Shown here piece after piece: positions 17,485-26,179 of a stretch of DNA of 64,000 bases. The notes beneath the pieces are model-generated. The model was not told the origin of the DNA. It ran no database searches and saw nothing but the letters and a program-made list of their open reading frames with translations. Each line of letters opens with the position of its first letter. Position 1 is the first letter of the stretch. This DNA comes from Pedobacter sp. MC2016-14 (GTDB lineage: Bacteria > Bacteroidota > Bacteroidia > Sphingobacteriales > Sphingobacteriaceae). The position numbers were made by a program, and so were the translations under genes. The stretch is taken from the NCBI RefSeq assembly GCF_020991475.1, contig NZ_JAJMPA010000003.1:651771-715770 (forward strand), in the 5' to 3' direction.

Positions 17485-17880
17485 ATGCCAATCATAGAAA
17501 ACGATAATTTATTTAAAGAAGAGATTTTACGTATTGAAAAAGCACGTCTTGATTCGAATGCTTGTATTCTCAAAAAAGATGTAAATGGGGTGGCGAAATA
17601 CTGGACGCCAGATTTTGTACAAGTAGCCGGAGATGGCAGCTATAGCAAAGGAAAAGATCGCATTGCTAAAGATTGGAAGTATATGTTTACCCACAGCAGC
17701 CCGGTTTTTGAACGTATTCCTGATGAAATCAGCATTGCCGAGAGCGGAGATATGGCTTGGGAGAAAGGAAAATGGGCATATAAAACCGATAAATATTATG
17801 GAAATTATGCCGCAATGTGGCGTAAGATAAAAGGGCAATGGCTCACGCAGACCGAGCTTTATGTAGCTATGAATGCATAA
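17485..17880 (+). CDS. NTF2-like/SnoaL-like (DUF4440-type) small protein
   Basis: A 131-residue cytoplasmic protein with the alpha-plus-beta cone pattern of the NTF2/SnoaL superfamily: an N-terminal helix (EEILRIEKARLDSN), YWTPDFVQVAGDGSYSKGKDRIAKDW, and C-terminal strands (DMAWEKGKWAYKTDKYYG, YAAMWRKIKGQWLTQTELYV). This layout is close to DUF4440 proteins. These folds serve as small-molecule enzymes or binding proteins; the ligand cannot be told. It stands alone between a repeat element and a terminator. Confidence 0.75.
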   Translation: MPIIENDNLFKEEILRIEKARLDSNACILKKDVNGVAKYWTPDFVQVAGDGSYSKGKDRIAKDWKYMFTHSSPVFERIPDEISIAESGDMAWEKGKWAYKTDKYYGNYAAMWRKIKGQWLTQTELYVAMNA

Positions 17881-17961
17881 TACATTTCACCCTGCTATGA
17901 TCCATTTAAGTTGATTAGCAACAAACCATCGCATTTACCTCCGCCCCACCTACTGAGACAG

Positions 17962-18000
17962 AAATTCCCCATTTTTTTCAAAAAGTTGGGGAATTTTCGT
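17962..18000 (+). terminator. Probable terminator after the NTF2-like gene
   Basis: AAATTCCCCA (17962-17971) pairs with TGGGGAATTT (17987-17996), the loop is A/T rich, and a short T-run follows. It lies about 80 bases past the stop at 17880. The rest of the gap to 18161 shows nothing clear. Confidence 0.6.
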
Positions 18001-18161
18001 GTTTTAAGCAAATGATTAGAATGAAAGCTATTCCGCTAAAAACTTTATTTTCTATGCTCAAACGCCGCAAATGGCACTTTATGACAAGTCCCCTTTCAAA
18101 TTTAAATGTTGGAACGGATGTTGGATAATGCGAACTAATCATTTTAAAAAAAACACCTTAT

Positions 18162-20225
18162 ATGAAAATTAAGTTACTTTCAATAGCATTAGGATTAAGT
18201 CTATTTGCTGTGTCATGTAAAAAAGGCGAATCTGTTGAAGAAACGATTAGCAAAAACATCAATGATATCAACGTACCAGCAAACTTTAACTGGTCAAGCA
18301 CAAAAGAAGTAAGCTTTAGTGTTGGAACAACTGATTCACGTTATGGCAATACTCAAATTCAGGTGATCAAAATTTACGCTGGAGATCCTGCGAATGGCGG
18401 TCAAATGGTTGCTTCAGGTTCAGCAACTTACCTTAGCCCTTTTAACACCAAAGTTTCTTTACCAACTACACTTACAGATGTATATGTTGTAAAATATGCA
18501 CCAGATTTAACAACAGTGACCCAAAAGGTAGCATTAACAACTGAGGCCGTTCAGGTTACCATTGGAACTTCGAACAATGTAAATGCTACCGTTAAAGTGA
18601 ATGCGATTGCGGCATGCCAAAGATCAACTACTGATGGAAATATTAACCTTAACACTCCCGAGGTGGTTTGCTATAGTTCAACCAATGATGCAACCATTGA
18701 CATCCAGGCGAATAACGGTGGTACTGTAAAAATTAGTGCACCAAACAAAACCGTAACCATTAGAAACTTCAACCATACAGGTGTAAATCTGGTTGTTGAG
18801 GCTACTACTACAGTAATTGTTGGTGGTGAGATTAAATCAGATGAAACCTGGACCAACTACGGAACTATCCTATTAAACAACAAACTTGACATCAGGGGTA
18901 CTTTAGATAACTACGGTACAACTACATCTACAAATACTTTACAAATCAACGGTGGCGGAACAGTAAACAACCACTGCAAGTTGTACATGAATGACTTTAT
19001 CAATGATAATATCCTGAACAATTATAGCTATGCCATTGCTTCAAATACTACCCGTTTAAATGGTGGTAGTAAATTAAACCTGATTGGTAACGAGATCAGC
19101 GGTGTAATGTTTGAAACTAAGGATTTCAATAAAGGTGGCACACTAGTAGTTTATGGAACTGGTAAAACTTCTTTATTTAAAGTTACCGGAACCATTGATG
19201 GTAACATGATTCTTGATGCAAGACAAACCAGCAACAGCCAAATCATTACTGGTAATGTACAGCTTTGTACACCACAGGCTGCCAACATTCCAAATGGTTT
19301 CTTCGTTGCTCCTGCAGCTTTAGGATGTGATGCATACGTAGCCAGCGATTCTTGCATGCCAACTGGTAACGGAACTGCTCCTGCAGACAACGACAGAGAT
19401 AAAGACGGTGTTAGCAATGATTTAGACGCTTATCCTGATGACGCCACTAAAGCTTTTGATACTTACACTGTAAATTACGCCAATGGTGGTTCTACTATCG
19501 CATTTGAAGACAACTGGCCATCAAAAGGCGACTACGACTTAAATGATGTTGTATTGGCTTATAAATTTAAAATTGCAACAAGTGCACAAAACAAAGTAGT
19601 AGATATTACTGCTGAATATACTTTGAAAGCTACAGGTGGTGACTTCCAGAATGGTGGTGGTATTGAATTCAACATCCCTTCAGGAAGCGCAACAATTACT
19701 TCTTCATCTGCCGTTTTAGAAAGTGGTCAAAGCAAAGTCGTTGTGGTATTGTTTAACAACAGCAGAACCCAACAAACTACCTGGAATACCAAAGTTGGCG
19801 AGGCAATTTCTCCAAATGTAACTTATAGCTTCACGCTTAAGTTAACTGATGGTCCTCTAATCAGCACATTCGGTGGTAATAGTGCACAAAATCCATTTAT
19901 TTGGAATGGCACAAACACATACGGCAGAGGTTATGAAACGCATTTGTATGGCAAAACACCAACTACTAAAGCTACATCAAGCTTATTTGGAACAAGGGAT
20001 GACGCTTCAATCTCTACAGGAAACTACTACAGCACAGCGAATAAATTACCTTGGGCAATTGAAGTTCCTATTGCTAACTTTGTTTATCCGATTGAAAGAA
20101 TTGCCATCAGTGATGCTTATTTAAAATTTGCTACCTGGGCAGAAAGTGCTGGTGCAAACGCCCCGGACTGGTATAGCAATACAAGCGAGAGCTACAGAAA
20201 CACGACAAAACTATTTAACCGATAA
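18162..20225 (+). CDS. LruC-domain lipoprotein with beta-solenoid-like middle region
   Basis: A 687-residue surface or periplasmic lipoprotein (lipobox AVSC, Cys19). The middle part (about residues 175-380) is a run of short beta repeats rich in Asn, Thr and Gly that reads like a beta-solenoid. A Ca-binding thrombospondin-3-like segment DRDKDGVSNDLDAYPDD follows near residue 410. The C-terminal LruC/DUF4842 domain starts with the typical FEDNWPSKGDYDLNDVVLAY and ends near PDWYSNTS. LruC was named for a Leptospira lipoprotein; its molecular role is not established. A second LruC protein follows directly, and a strong terminator separates the two genes. Confidence 0.88.
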   Translation: MKIKLLSIALGLSLFAVSCKKGESVEETISKNINDINVPANFNWSSTKEVSFSVGTTDSRYGNTQIQVIKIYAGDPANGGQMVASGSATYLSPFNTKVSLPTTLTDVYVVKYAPDLTTVTQKVALTTEAVQVTIGTSNNVNATVKVNAIAACQRSTTDGNINLNTPEVVCYSSTNDATIDIQANNGGTVKISAPNKTVTIRNFNHTGVNLVVEATTTVIVGGEIKSDETWTNYGTILLNNKLDIRGTLDNYGTTTSTNTLQINGGGTVNNHCKLYMNDFINDNILNNYSYAIASNTTRLNGGSKLNLIGNEISGVMFETKDFNKGGTLVVYGTGKTSLFKVTGTIDGNMILDARQTSNSQIITGNVQLCTPQAANIPNGFFVAPAALGCDAYVASDSCMPTGNGTAPADNDRDKDGVSNDLDAYPDDATKAFDTYTVNYANGGSTIAFEDNWPSKGDYDLNDVVLAYKFKIATSAQNKVVDITAEYTLKATGGDFQNGGGIEFNIPSGSATITSSSAVLESGQSKVVVVLFNNSRTQQTTWNTKVGEAISPNVTYSFTLKLTDGPLISTFGGNSAQNPFIWNGTNTYGRGYETHLYGKTPTTKATSSLFGTRDDASISTGNYYSTANKLPWAIEVPIANFVYPIERIAISDAYLKFATWAESAGANAPDWYSNTSESYRNTTKLFNR

Positions 20226-20246
20226 ACTACATTTTTAATTTGATTT

Positions 20247-20279
20247 AATCCTCCTGCGCAATGCGCAGGGGGATTTTTT
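20247..20279 (+). terminator. Strong terminator between the two LruC genes
   Basis: A 13-base stem (20247-20259 with 20263-20275, nearly perfect and GC rich) with a 3-base loop is followed by T6. It sits 22 bases after the stop of the first LruC gene. Confidence 0.85.
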
Positions 20280-20394
20280 ATTGATACCGTGTAATTTTTT
20301 CCCCAAAACAGGGCGCACTCCACAACCCCCGAATGCGCCACATCTTGCAAATAGCGCAATAACGAGTAGATCAAGTCCTTTTTTTTTTCTGGCA

Positions 20395-20424
20395 TAATTT
20401 TGTAATGCCTATTCGCGTACGCGA
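20395..20424 (+). promoter_or_regulatory. Promoter -7 element and leader palindrome of the second LruC gene
   Basis: TAATTTTG at 20395-20402 fits the Bacteroidota -7 consensus TAnnTTTG; no clear -33 TTG is seen. Just downstream, around the predicted transcription start, lies the perfect 12-base palindrome TCGCGTACGCGA (20413-20424), a possible operator. This placement argues that translation begins at 20465 and not at the upstream in-frame ATG at 20405. Confidence 0.4.
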
Positions 20425-20464
20425 TCAGCCGGGTGTGATAAATTTATACGTCGATCAAATTTAT

Positions 20465-22540
20465 ATGAAGAAAAAATTACTTGTAGTTGCGACAGCAGCT
20501 CTTATTTTATCACTTGGGGCCTGTAAAAAGGAACTCAGTTCAGAAACCGAAACTCCAGCAGGAGAAAAAGTAGCGCCGGACGGCTTTGCTTATGTTACCA
20601 CTAAAAAAGTAGAAGTTAATGTGCGATTGCTTAGTCGTGACGACAAGCCTATTGATGGTGCATTGGTATCCATTTATAATCCTGCAAGCATTGGTGCCGG
20701 AAAGGAACTCAGCAAGGTAATCAGTGATGCAAACGGTTATGTAAAAACTACTTTAACTGTTCCAGCTTCTCTTGAAAACCTGATCATTGATCCAGCTTAT
20801 ATTGGTCTGGCTGCTAACGTTAAAACCTATATTAAAGACAATAGTGTTATCGCAATTATTGGTGGTCAGTACGGCTACGGTGGTAATGTGATTATAGAAA
20901 CTTCTAAATCAACAACAACTGCTTCATCGGGAATATCTACTTTTAGTGTAAAAGGTGTAAATGACATTCCTTCATCAGCATACAATTACGACTTGTCTAA
21001 ATACGATGAACTGGGCAGACCAAAAGCAATTTTACCGGTTGATAAAATTGATTTCTCTGCATTAATGGAGCAAATCAACAGTGTTCTTCCAGAAAGACAA
21101 AAAGTTCAGGAGAAATATATAAAAACAGAAATCCCTACGGATTTAAGAATCACTGCACTTGCAGATGTTTGGATTACATTTGTACATGAAGGTGCTGATT
21201 ATCGCAATTCTTTAGCGTATTATACTTACCCCACAGGCCACGCTCCTACTAAGGCTGAAGACATCACGAACGTCAACATGGTGTTTCCAAATGCCTCGTT
21301 TAAAGTTGGAACCGGAGCTGGAAATATGATTCAGGGCGACAAAGTTTTACTTGGTAGGTTTACAGAAGGAACATCCATAGGCTTTGTGGTACTTCAAAAT
21401 GCCTATCAAAACAATGGTTCAGTTAATTATTCTGCAACAAAATTCTTCTCTACTGAAGGCTTAAATCCAGAATCTGATCCAAAAATAAAAAGACACAATG
21501 TAGTATTACACAATCTTTCTCAAAGGACTTTCTTAATTGGATTTGAAGATATTGAAAGAACAGATGGTTATGGAAGTGATCAGGATTTTAATGACCTGAT
21601 TGTATATGCTCAGTCTAATCCTGTGGAATCGATAAACCCGGCTGATATTCCAGTTTTAGAAGGTGATGCGAAAGATACAGATAAAGATGGCGTTCCAGAC
21701 GCGATCGATAAATACCCTAATGATCCGGAAAGAGCTTATGATCGTTATTACCCAAGTGAGACCATTTGGGGAACAACTACTTTTGAAGACAACTGGCCTG
21801 CTGAAGGAGATTATGACCTCAACGACCTTGTACTGAGTTACAGGTACAAGTTTGCAATGAGTGCTACCAACAAAGTAGTAGACTTAACTGCTGATTATAA
21901 ACCATTGGCAGCTGGTGCAACCTTCCAAAATGGTTTTGGCGTAGAATTACCTTTAACCCCTGCGCAGGTTAAAGCTGTAACCGGCTTAAATTTATCTGCC
22001 GGCACTTATATTAAACAAGTCGGAAATGGATTAGAAAGCAATCAAAGTAAAGCAGTGATTATTCCTTTTGACAACTACAGAAACCTGTTTGGTGTTGGGA
22101 CATCATTGATCAATACTTATGCAGGTTCTTCTTACAATGAAAGTAAAACCATTACTGTAGGCGTTACATTTAGTACTCCTTTAGCAGATGATTTCACCGC
22201 ATTGGCTCCTTTTAACCCTTTCCTGATCAGCAATCTTGAACGTGGAAGAGAAGTTCACTTGGTGAACCATGCGCCTACCGACCTTGCCAATAAAAAATTA
22301 TTTAACAGCACAGCTGATGATTCGGATGCTGCATCGGGCAGGTATTACACCACAAGGGAAAATAGGCCATTTGCCATTGATTTTTATGGTCCGTTCAGCT
22401 ACCCTCTTGAAACTGTACCAATTTTTGATGCTTACACTCATTTCTCTGAATGGGCAAAATCAAATGGAAAATCATTCCCAGACTGGTATTTTAATACAAG
22501 TGGATACATCAACACCAAATTGATTTATACTAAAAAATAA
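20465..22540 (+). CDS. LruC-domain lipoprotein with DUF4114-like domain
   Basis: A 691-residue paralogue-like neighbour of the previous LruC protein. The start at 20465 gives a clean lipoprotein signal (SLGAC, Cys19). Residues about 40-130 look like a carboxypeptidase-regulatory-type beta domain (DGALVSIYNP). A DUF4114-like segment ends in IGFEDIERTDGYGSDQDFND, followed by a Ca-binding-like segment DTDKDGVPDAIDKYPND. The C-terminal LruC domain starts FEDNWPAEGDYDLNDLVLSY. The two proteins share domain order and ending (FPDWYFNTSG here, APDWYSNTSE there), so they probably arose by duplication and form related outer-surface proteins. Confidence 0.88.
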   Translation: MKKKLLVVATAALILSLGACKKELSSETETPAGEKVAPDGFAYVTTKKVEVNVRLLSRDDKPIDGALVSIYNPASIGAGKELSKVISDANGYVKTTLTVPASLENLIIDPAYIGLAANVKTYIKDNSVIAIIGGQYGYGGNVIIETSKSTTTASSGISTFSVKGVNDIPSSAYNYDLSKYDELGRPKAILPVDKIDFSALMEQINSVLPERQKVQEKYIKTEIPTDLRITALADVWITFVHEGADYRNSLAYYTYPTGHAPTKAEDITNVNMVFPNASFKVGTGAGNMIQGDKVLLGRFTEGTSIGFVVLQNAYQNNGSVNYSATKFFSTEGLNPESDPKIKRHNVVLHNLSQRTFLIGFEDIERTDGYGSDQDFNDLIVYAQSNPVESINPADIPVLEGDAKDTDKDGVPDAIDKYPNDPERAYDRYYPSETIWGTTTFEDNWPAEGDYDLNDLVLSYRYKFAMSATNKVVDLTADYKPLAAGATFQNGFGVELPLTPAQVKAVTGLNLSAGTYIKQVGNGLESNQSKAVIIPFDNYRNLFGVGTSLINTYAGSSYNESKTITVGVTFSTPLADDFTALAPFNPFLISNLERGREVHLVNHAPTDLANKKLFNSTADDSDAASGRYYTTRENRPFAIDFYGPFSYPLETVPIFDAYTHFSEWAKSNGKSFPDWYFNTSGYINTKLIYTKK

Positions 22541-22558
22541 AGATTTCAAAATATTTAG

Positions 22559-22598
22559 AAACGGGATAAGTGATAAAAAACTTATCCCGTTTTTTTTT
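22559..22598 (+). terminator. Strong terminator after the second LruC gene
   Basis: A perfect 12-base stem (22559-22570 with 22581-22592) and a 10-base loop run into a stretch of T. It lies 18 bases past the stop and isolates the LruC genes from the polysaccharide locus. Confidence 0.88.
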
Positions 22599-22641
22599 GT
22601 AATCAGGTTTATAATATTTTTCAATTGATTTTGTTATAGCG

Positions 22642-22670
22642 TTTGTATTACACGGAAAATTGTTAATTTG
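22642..22670 (+). promoter_or_regulatory. Promoter for the plus-strand arm of the polysaccharide locus
   Basis: TTTG (22642-22645), a 17-base spacer and TTAATTTG (22663-22670, one mismatch to TAnnTTTG) resemble a Bacteroidota housekeeping promoter 38 bases before the first glycosyltransferase gene. Confidence 0.4.
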
Positions 22671-22707
22671 CAGCCTAAATAAAGTTTAAACCCATACAAT
22701 TTGTTTT

Positions 22708-23580
22708 ATGATGAATCTTCCAAATTGGCTTCAGCCCCATTTGTTTATTGGAAAAAACTTTAAAGATCTGACTGCGGGAGAAATTGAAACGATAAAAGAA
22801 AACATGAAAGGCTTTCAGTCAGAAAGCCCGGAAGTTTCGATTTTGATTCCGGCATGGAACGAAGAAAACAATATCTACAGAACCTTATCATCTCTGGCTA
22901 AAAATAAAACAAGTATGGAAGTAGAAATTGTTGTCATCAACAACAATTCTACCGATCAAACCCAGGAGGTTTTAGACCTGCTAAATGTGAAGAGCTATTT
23001 TCAGCCTCAACAAGGTATAACTTTTGCCAGGCAAATGGGTTTAGAAAAGGCTAAGGGGAAATACCACCTCGGTGCAGACTCAGATACATTTTACCCTCCA
23101 AACTGGATTGAAAGCATGGTTAAGCCCATGAAAGAAGACAGTACCATTGTGGGTGTTTATGGCCGCTATTCTTTTATTCCGCCAATTGGTGAAGGCAGGA
23201 TGGCACTTTGGGCTTATGAAAAAATGACGGGGGTGCTCACCAGACTGAGAAAGAAAAACAGAGAATATATAAATTTTCTGGGCTTTAATATGGGTTTTGT
23301 GACAAAAGTTGGCCTGGAAAACGGAGGGTTTGTGGTTACAGATGTGAGGAAGTTTGACAACGCCCGTGATAGCGAATACCATGTGGAGGAATCAGAAGAT
23401 GGCAGAATGGCTGTTAACCTTCAAAAAACCGGCAAATTGATGTTGGTAACTGGTCAAGGTGCCAGGGCTTATACGTCATCCAGAAGATTGGTTGCTGAAG
23501 GTGGTATTTTCAAATCATTTACGCAACGCATATTCAGACACCTTGGTGCAATTAATGAATATATAGGATTGAAAAAGTAA
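22708..23580 (+). CDS. Family 2 glycosyltransferase
   Basis: A 290-residue cytoplasmic GT-A enzyme. The nucleotide-binding start VSILIPAWNEENNIYRTL (about residue 43), INNNSTDQTQEVLDL and the metal-binding region HLGADSDTFYPPNWIE are visible. The C-terminal helix segment may touch the membrane. It is the first gene of the plus-strand arm of the polysaccharide locus. Sugar donor and acceptor cannot be deduced. The ATG at 22711 is an equally possible start. Confidence 0.88.
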   Translation: MMNLPNWLQPHLFIGKNFKDLTAGEIETIKENMKGFQSESPEVSILIPAWNEENNIYRTLSSLAKNKTSMEVEIVVINNNSTDQTQEVLDLLNVKSYFQPQQGITFARQMGLEKAKGKYHLGADSDTFYPPNWIESMVKPMKEDSTIVGVYGRYSFIPPIGEGRMALWAYEKMTGVLTRLRKKNREYINFLGFNMGFVTKVGLENGGFVVTDVRKFDNARDSEYHVEESEDGRMAVNLQKTGKLMLVTGQGARAYTSSRRLVAEGGIFKSFTQRIFRHLGAINEYIGLKK

Positions 23581-23623
23581 GAACACTTAAATATACTCAA
23601 ACAAATACCTGATCCTTCTACCC

Positions 23624-24391
23624 ATGGATAAACCGTTACTTTTTGAAGACATTACCTTACTAATCACCCATTTTAACCGCAGTAATTCGCTGGAAAGGTT
23701 ACTAAAACGCTTTGCAGAACTGAATTGTCAATTTCATGATATCATCGTTTCAGATGACTGCAGTAATGAAACTCACTTTAACCGATTAAAAGAGCTTAAA
23801 GAAATTTACAATTTTCAAATCGCTGATACACCTGTAAATAAAGGACTGGCCAATAACATCAATAAAGGTCAGGAGAAAGTTCAAACTCCGCTTACACTCT
23901 ATGTACAAGAGGATTTTGTCCCTAAAGATCTTTTCCCGGAAAAATTAAAACTAGCTGTACAATGTATGGATGAGCGCCCTGATTTAGATATGGTGAGGTT
24001 CTACGCTTATTTTGATTATCCTTATCTTAAGCCTTACAAGGGTGGCTTCTCAGAGATGATCTTCAAAAAATTCTCAAGAGGGTATAAAAAATTCTATTAC
24101 TATAGCGATCATCCGCATCTAAGACGCAAAAACTTCCTTGATAAATTCGGAAAGTATGTTGAGGGTATCAAAAGTGACCGCGCAGAATACAGAATGATGT
24201 TTGCATTTATTAAAGCAAAAGGTAAGGCATTATTTTATACGGATTATAAGGGATTATTTGATCAGATCAATGATGCCATTGAAACCAGCACAGTGAAACG
24301 TAACTTTTTAAGGGAGGGAAATGGTATGATATTAACCGCTATAAGACATCTATACAGACACATTCGTTTTAATTTCGATTTATTCCGCTAA
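23624..24391 (+). CDS. Family 2-like glycosyltransferase
   Basis: A 255-residue protein with the GT-A beginning DITLLITHFNRSNSLERLL, the diphosphate-binding IVSDDCSN, and a QEDFVP segment where the DxD-type metal motif is expected. It lacks membrane helices. It is the second gene of the arm and overlaps no neighbour, but the next gene starts only 3 bases after its stop, so the genes are co-transcribed. It probably adds one sugar to the repeat unit; specificity is unknown. Confidence 0.82.
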   Translation: MDKPLLFEDITLLITHFNRSNSLERLLKRFAELNCQFHDIIVSDDCSNETHFNRLKELKEIYNFQIADTPVNKGLANNINKGQEKVQTPLTLYVQEDFVPKDLFPEKLKLAVQCMDERPDLDMVRFYAYFDYPYLKPYKGGFSEMIFKKFSRGYKKFYYYSDHPHLRRKNFLDKFGKYVEGIKSDRAEYRMMFAFIKAKGKALFYTDYKGLFDQINDAIETSTVKRNFLREGNGMILTAIRHLYRHIRFNFDLFR

Positions 24392-24394
24392 CTA

Positions 24395-25276
24395 ATGAAA
24401 AACAAAGAAAATATCACCATAGTTGTAGCCAGTGACGATCACTTCGCCATTATGCTTGCGGCCCTTATTCAGTCAATTATTCATACACACAAGTCGGGAG
24501 AGAAAATTGACCTGTACATCGTTGACGACAATTTATCAACTGCTAATCTTGAAAAAATCAACAGTTCTTATGATCCTGAAAAAATAAATATAAAATGGCT
24601 CAAACTAACCGAAATATTTGCTGGAGTAAAACTGCCGCTGGATAATTCTACCTTTCCTTTGAATGTGTATATGCGGTTATTTATCCCGCTGTTTCTTCCT
24701 AAAGAAGTCAAAAAGGCAATCTTTTTAGACGTAGACATGATTTTATGCACCGATATTTCAGAACTCTGGAATATTGATTTAGGAAGTTACCCCATAGCAG
24801 CTGTTAGAGACAGAAGTGAAATAATTAGTAATGAATGGGGAGGAATTACCAACTATAAAGAATTAGGTTTGCACCCAGATTTACCTTATTTTAATGCAGG
24901 TATGATGGTTTTAAATAATGAAATTTGGCGGGAAAACGGAATTACCCAAAAAATCATTGAGTGTATTACAACCAATGTTAAATATGCCAACTTCCCTGAC
25001 CAATATGGTCTGAACGTGATATTAGCTGGTCAATTTTATGAGCTGGATTTCCGATGGAATTGTTATTCAATTTTAGACGAGAAAAATCCATACATTATTC
25101 ATTTTATTGGAAATAAACCCATTTATAAATCCTATAACAGTAATGTAACCTATGCAGAGGAATTTTTTAAATATGTCCGCCTAACAGCTTGGAAAGACTT
25201 TAGCCCTCACTCCTCTTATAAAAGATATTTGAAAAAGGCTATCAATAAGATCAAAAAGAAACTTAACATTAGATAA
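24395..25276 (+). CDS. Family 8 glycosyltransferase
   Basis: A 293-residue retaining glycosyltransferase. The GT8 pattern is clear: N-terminal IVVASDDHFAIMLAALIQSI, the metal motif FLDVDMILCTDISELW, and FNAGMMVLNNEIWRE with FPDQYGLNVIL later. Relatives transfer galactose or glucose to lipopolysaccharide-type acceptors. It follows the previous gene by 3 bases. The lysine-rich C-terminus may help membrane association. Confidence 0.9.
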   Translation: MKNKENITIVVASDDHFAIMLAALIQSIIHTHKSGEKIDLYIVDDNLSTANLEKINSSYDPEKINIKWLKLTEIFAGVKLPLDNSTFPLNVYMRLFIPLFLPKEVKKAIFLDVDMILCTDISELWNIDLGSYPIAAVRDRSEIISNEWGGITNYKELGLHPDLPYFNAGMMVLNNEIWRENGITQKIIECITTNVKYANFPDQYGLNVILAGQFYELDFRWNCYSILDEKNPYIIHFIGNKPIYKSYNSNVTYAEEFFKYVRLTAWKDFSPHSSYKRYLKKAINKIKKKLNIR

Positions 25277-25296
25277 CCATCATTAAATCAAAAAAA

Positions 25297-26160
25297 ATGA
25301 GCGTTAAAAAGTACCATGTATTTATTGGAGTTGTTGTGGGAGTTGTACTTGGTATTTTAGCCAATAGAAACAGAGAATATCTTATAAATGCACAATTTAT
25401 AAGAAATCACTGGCATTTTAGAAAACCTATTGAAAATACGGATCAGTTGATTAAAAGTGATAAAGTAATGATTTTTTTATCTTTTGGTCAATCCAATGCT
25501 GCAAACTATGGAAATGGAACATACCAATGCAGAAATGAGATATATAACTTTTATAAAGGGGAGATCTTTCCCGCTAAAGAACCCTTATTAGGCCCAGATG
25601 GGGCAGGCTGTAGTGTTTGGACACGTGTAGCTGATATGTTGGTTGATAGTGGTCTTTACAGTAAGGTAATCATCGTTCCCATTGGAATTGGACAAACCTC
25701 AATAACTAAATGGACAAGCGGAGATTGCAGAACTATTTTAGACAAGGCATTGGAAGACCTCAAAGAGAAAAACATAAAATTAACCCACATCTTTTGGGAT
25801 CAGGGTGAAACTGATAATGTGGATGGGACAACAAAACAAGAATATAAATCGCGGTTAAATAAATTAGTACAGATTTTTAGAAGCAATGGCTTCAATGCCC
25901 CTTTTTATTCATCAATTACAAGCTACTTCCCATATAATAATGATTATCCGCTAGGTATAAATCCAAAAATTACGACCGCACAAACAGAAGTAATTGAAGA
26001 AAGAAAAGATGTTTTTCCGGGTCCTAATACAGATTCCTTAAACCTCGCTTATTATAGGGCAGATGCTGTCCATTTTACAGAAAAGGGACTTGATAAATTA
26101 GCTGAGGCATGGTTTAAAAAAATCAAAGAAAGCGAAAATCAAGCTTTATCAGTCCATTAA
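25297..26160 (+). CDS. SGNH hydrolase, sialate O-acetylesterase-like
   Basis: A 287-residue esterase anchored by an N-terminal membrane segment (about residues 7-22), with the catalytic domain probably in the periplasm. SGNH blocks are present: FLSFGQSNAANYG (Ser nucleophile), GIGQTS, DQGETDN, and the Asp-x-x-His ending DAVHFTEKG. This is the SASA-type family that removes acetyl groups from sugars. Within the polysaccharide locus it could trim or remodel O-acetylation made by the two acyltransferases encoded nearby; this role is inferred. Confidence 0.8.
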   Translation: MSVKKYHVFIGVVVGVVLGILANRNREYLINAQFIRNHWHFRKPIENTDQLIKSDKVMIFLSFGQSNAANYGNGTYQCRNEIYNFYKGEIFPAKEPLLGPDGAGCSVWTRVADMLVDSGLYSKVIIVPIGIGQTSITKWTSGDCRTILDKALEDLKEKNIKLTHIFWDQGETDNVDGTTKQEYKSRLNKLVQIFRSNGFNAPFYSSITSYFPYNNDYPLGINPKITTAQTEVIEERKDVFPGPNTDSLNLAYYRADAVHFTEKGLDKLAEAWFKKIKESENQALSVH

Positions 26161-26179
26161 TAATTGCCCCTCATTTTTT

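Noticed and set aside
17242..17507. Small ORFs on both strands of the palindromic element as genes
   Set aside because: Both are explained by the inverted-repeat DNA, they overlap each other, and neither shows protein-like features.
20405..20464. Upstream ATG at 20405 as the start of the second LruC gene
   Set aside because: It would place 20 polar residues before a clean lipoprotein signal and lies at the predicted transcription start.
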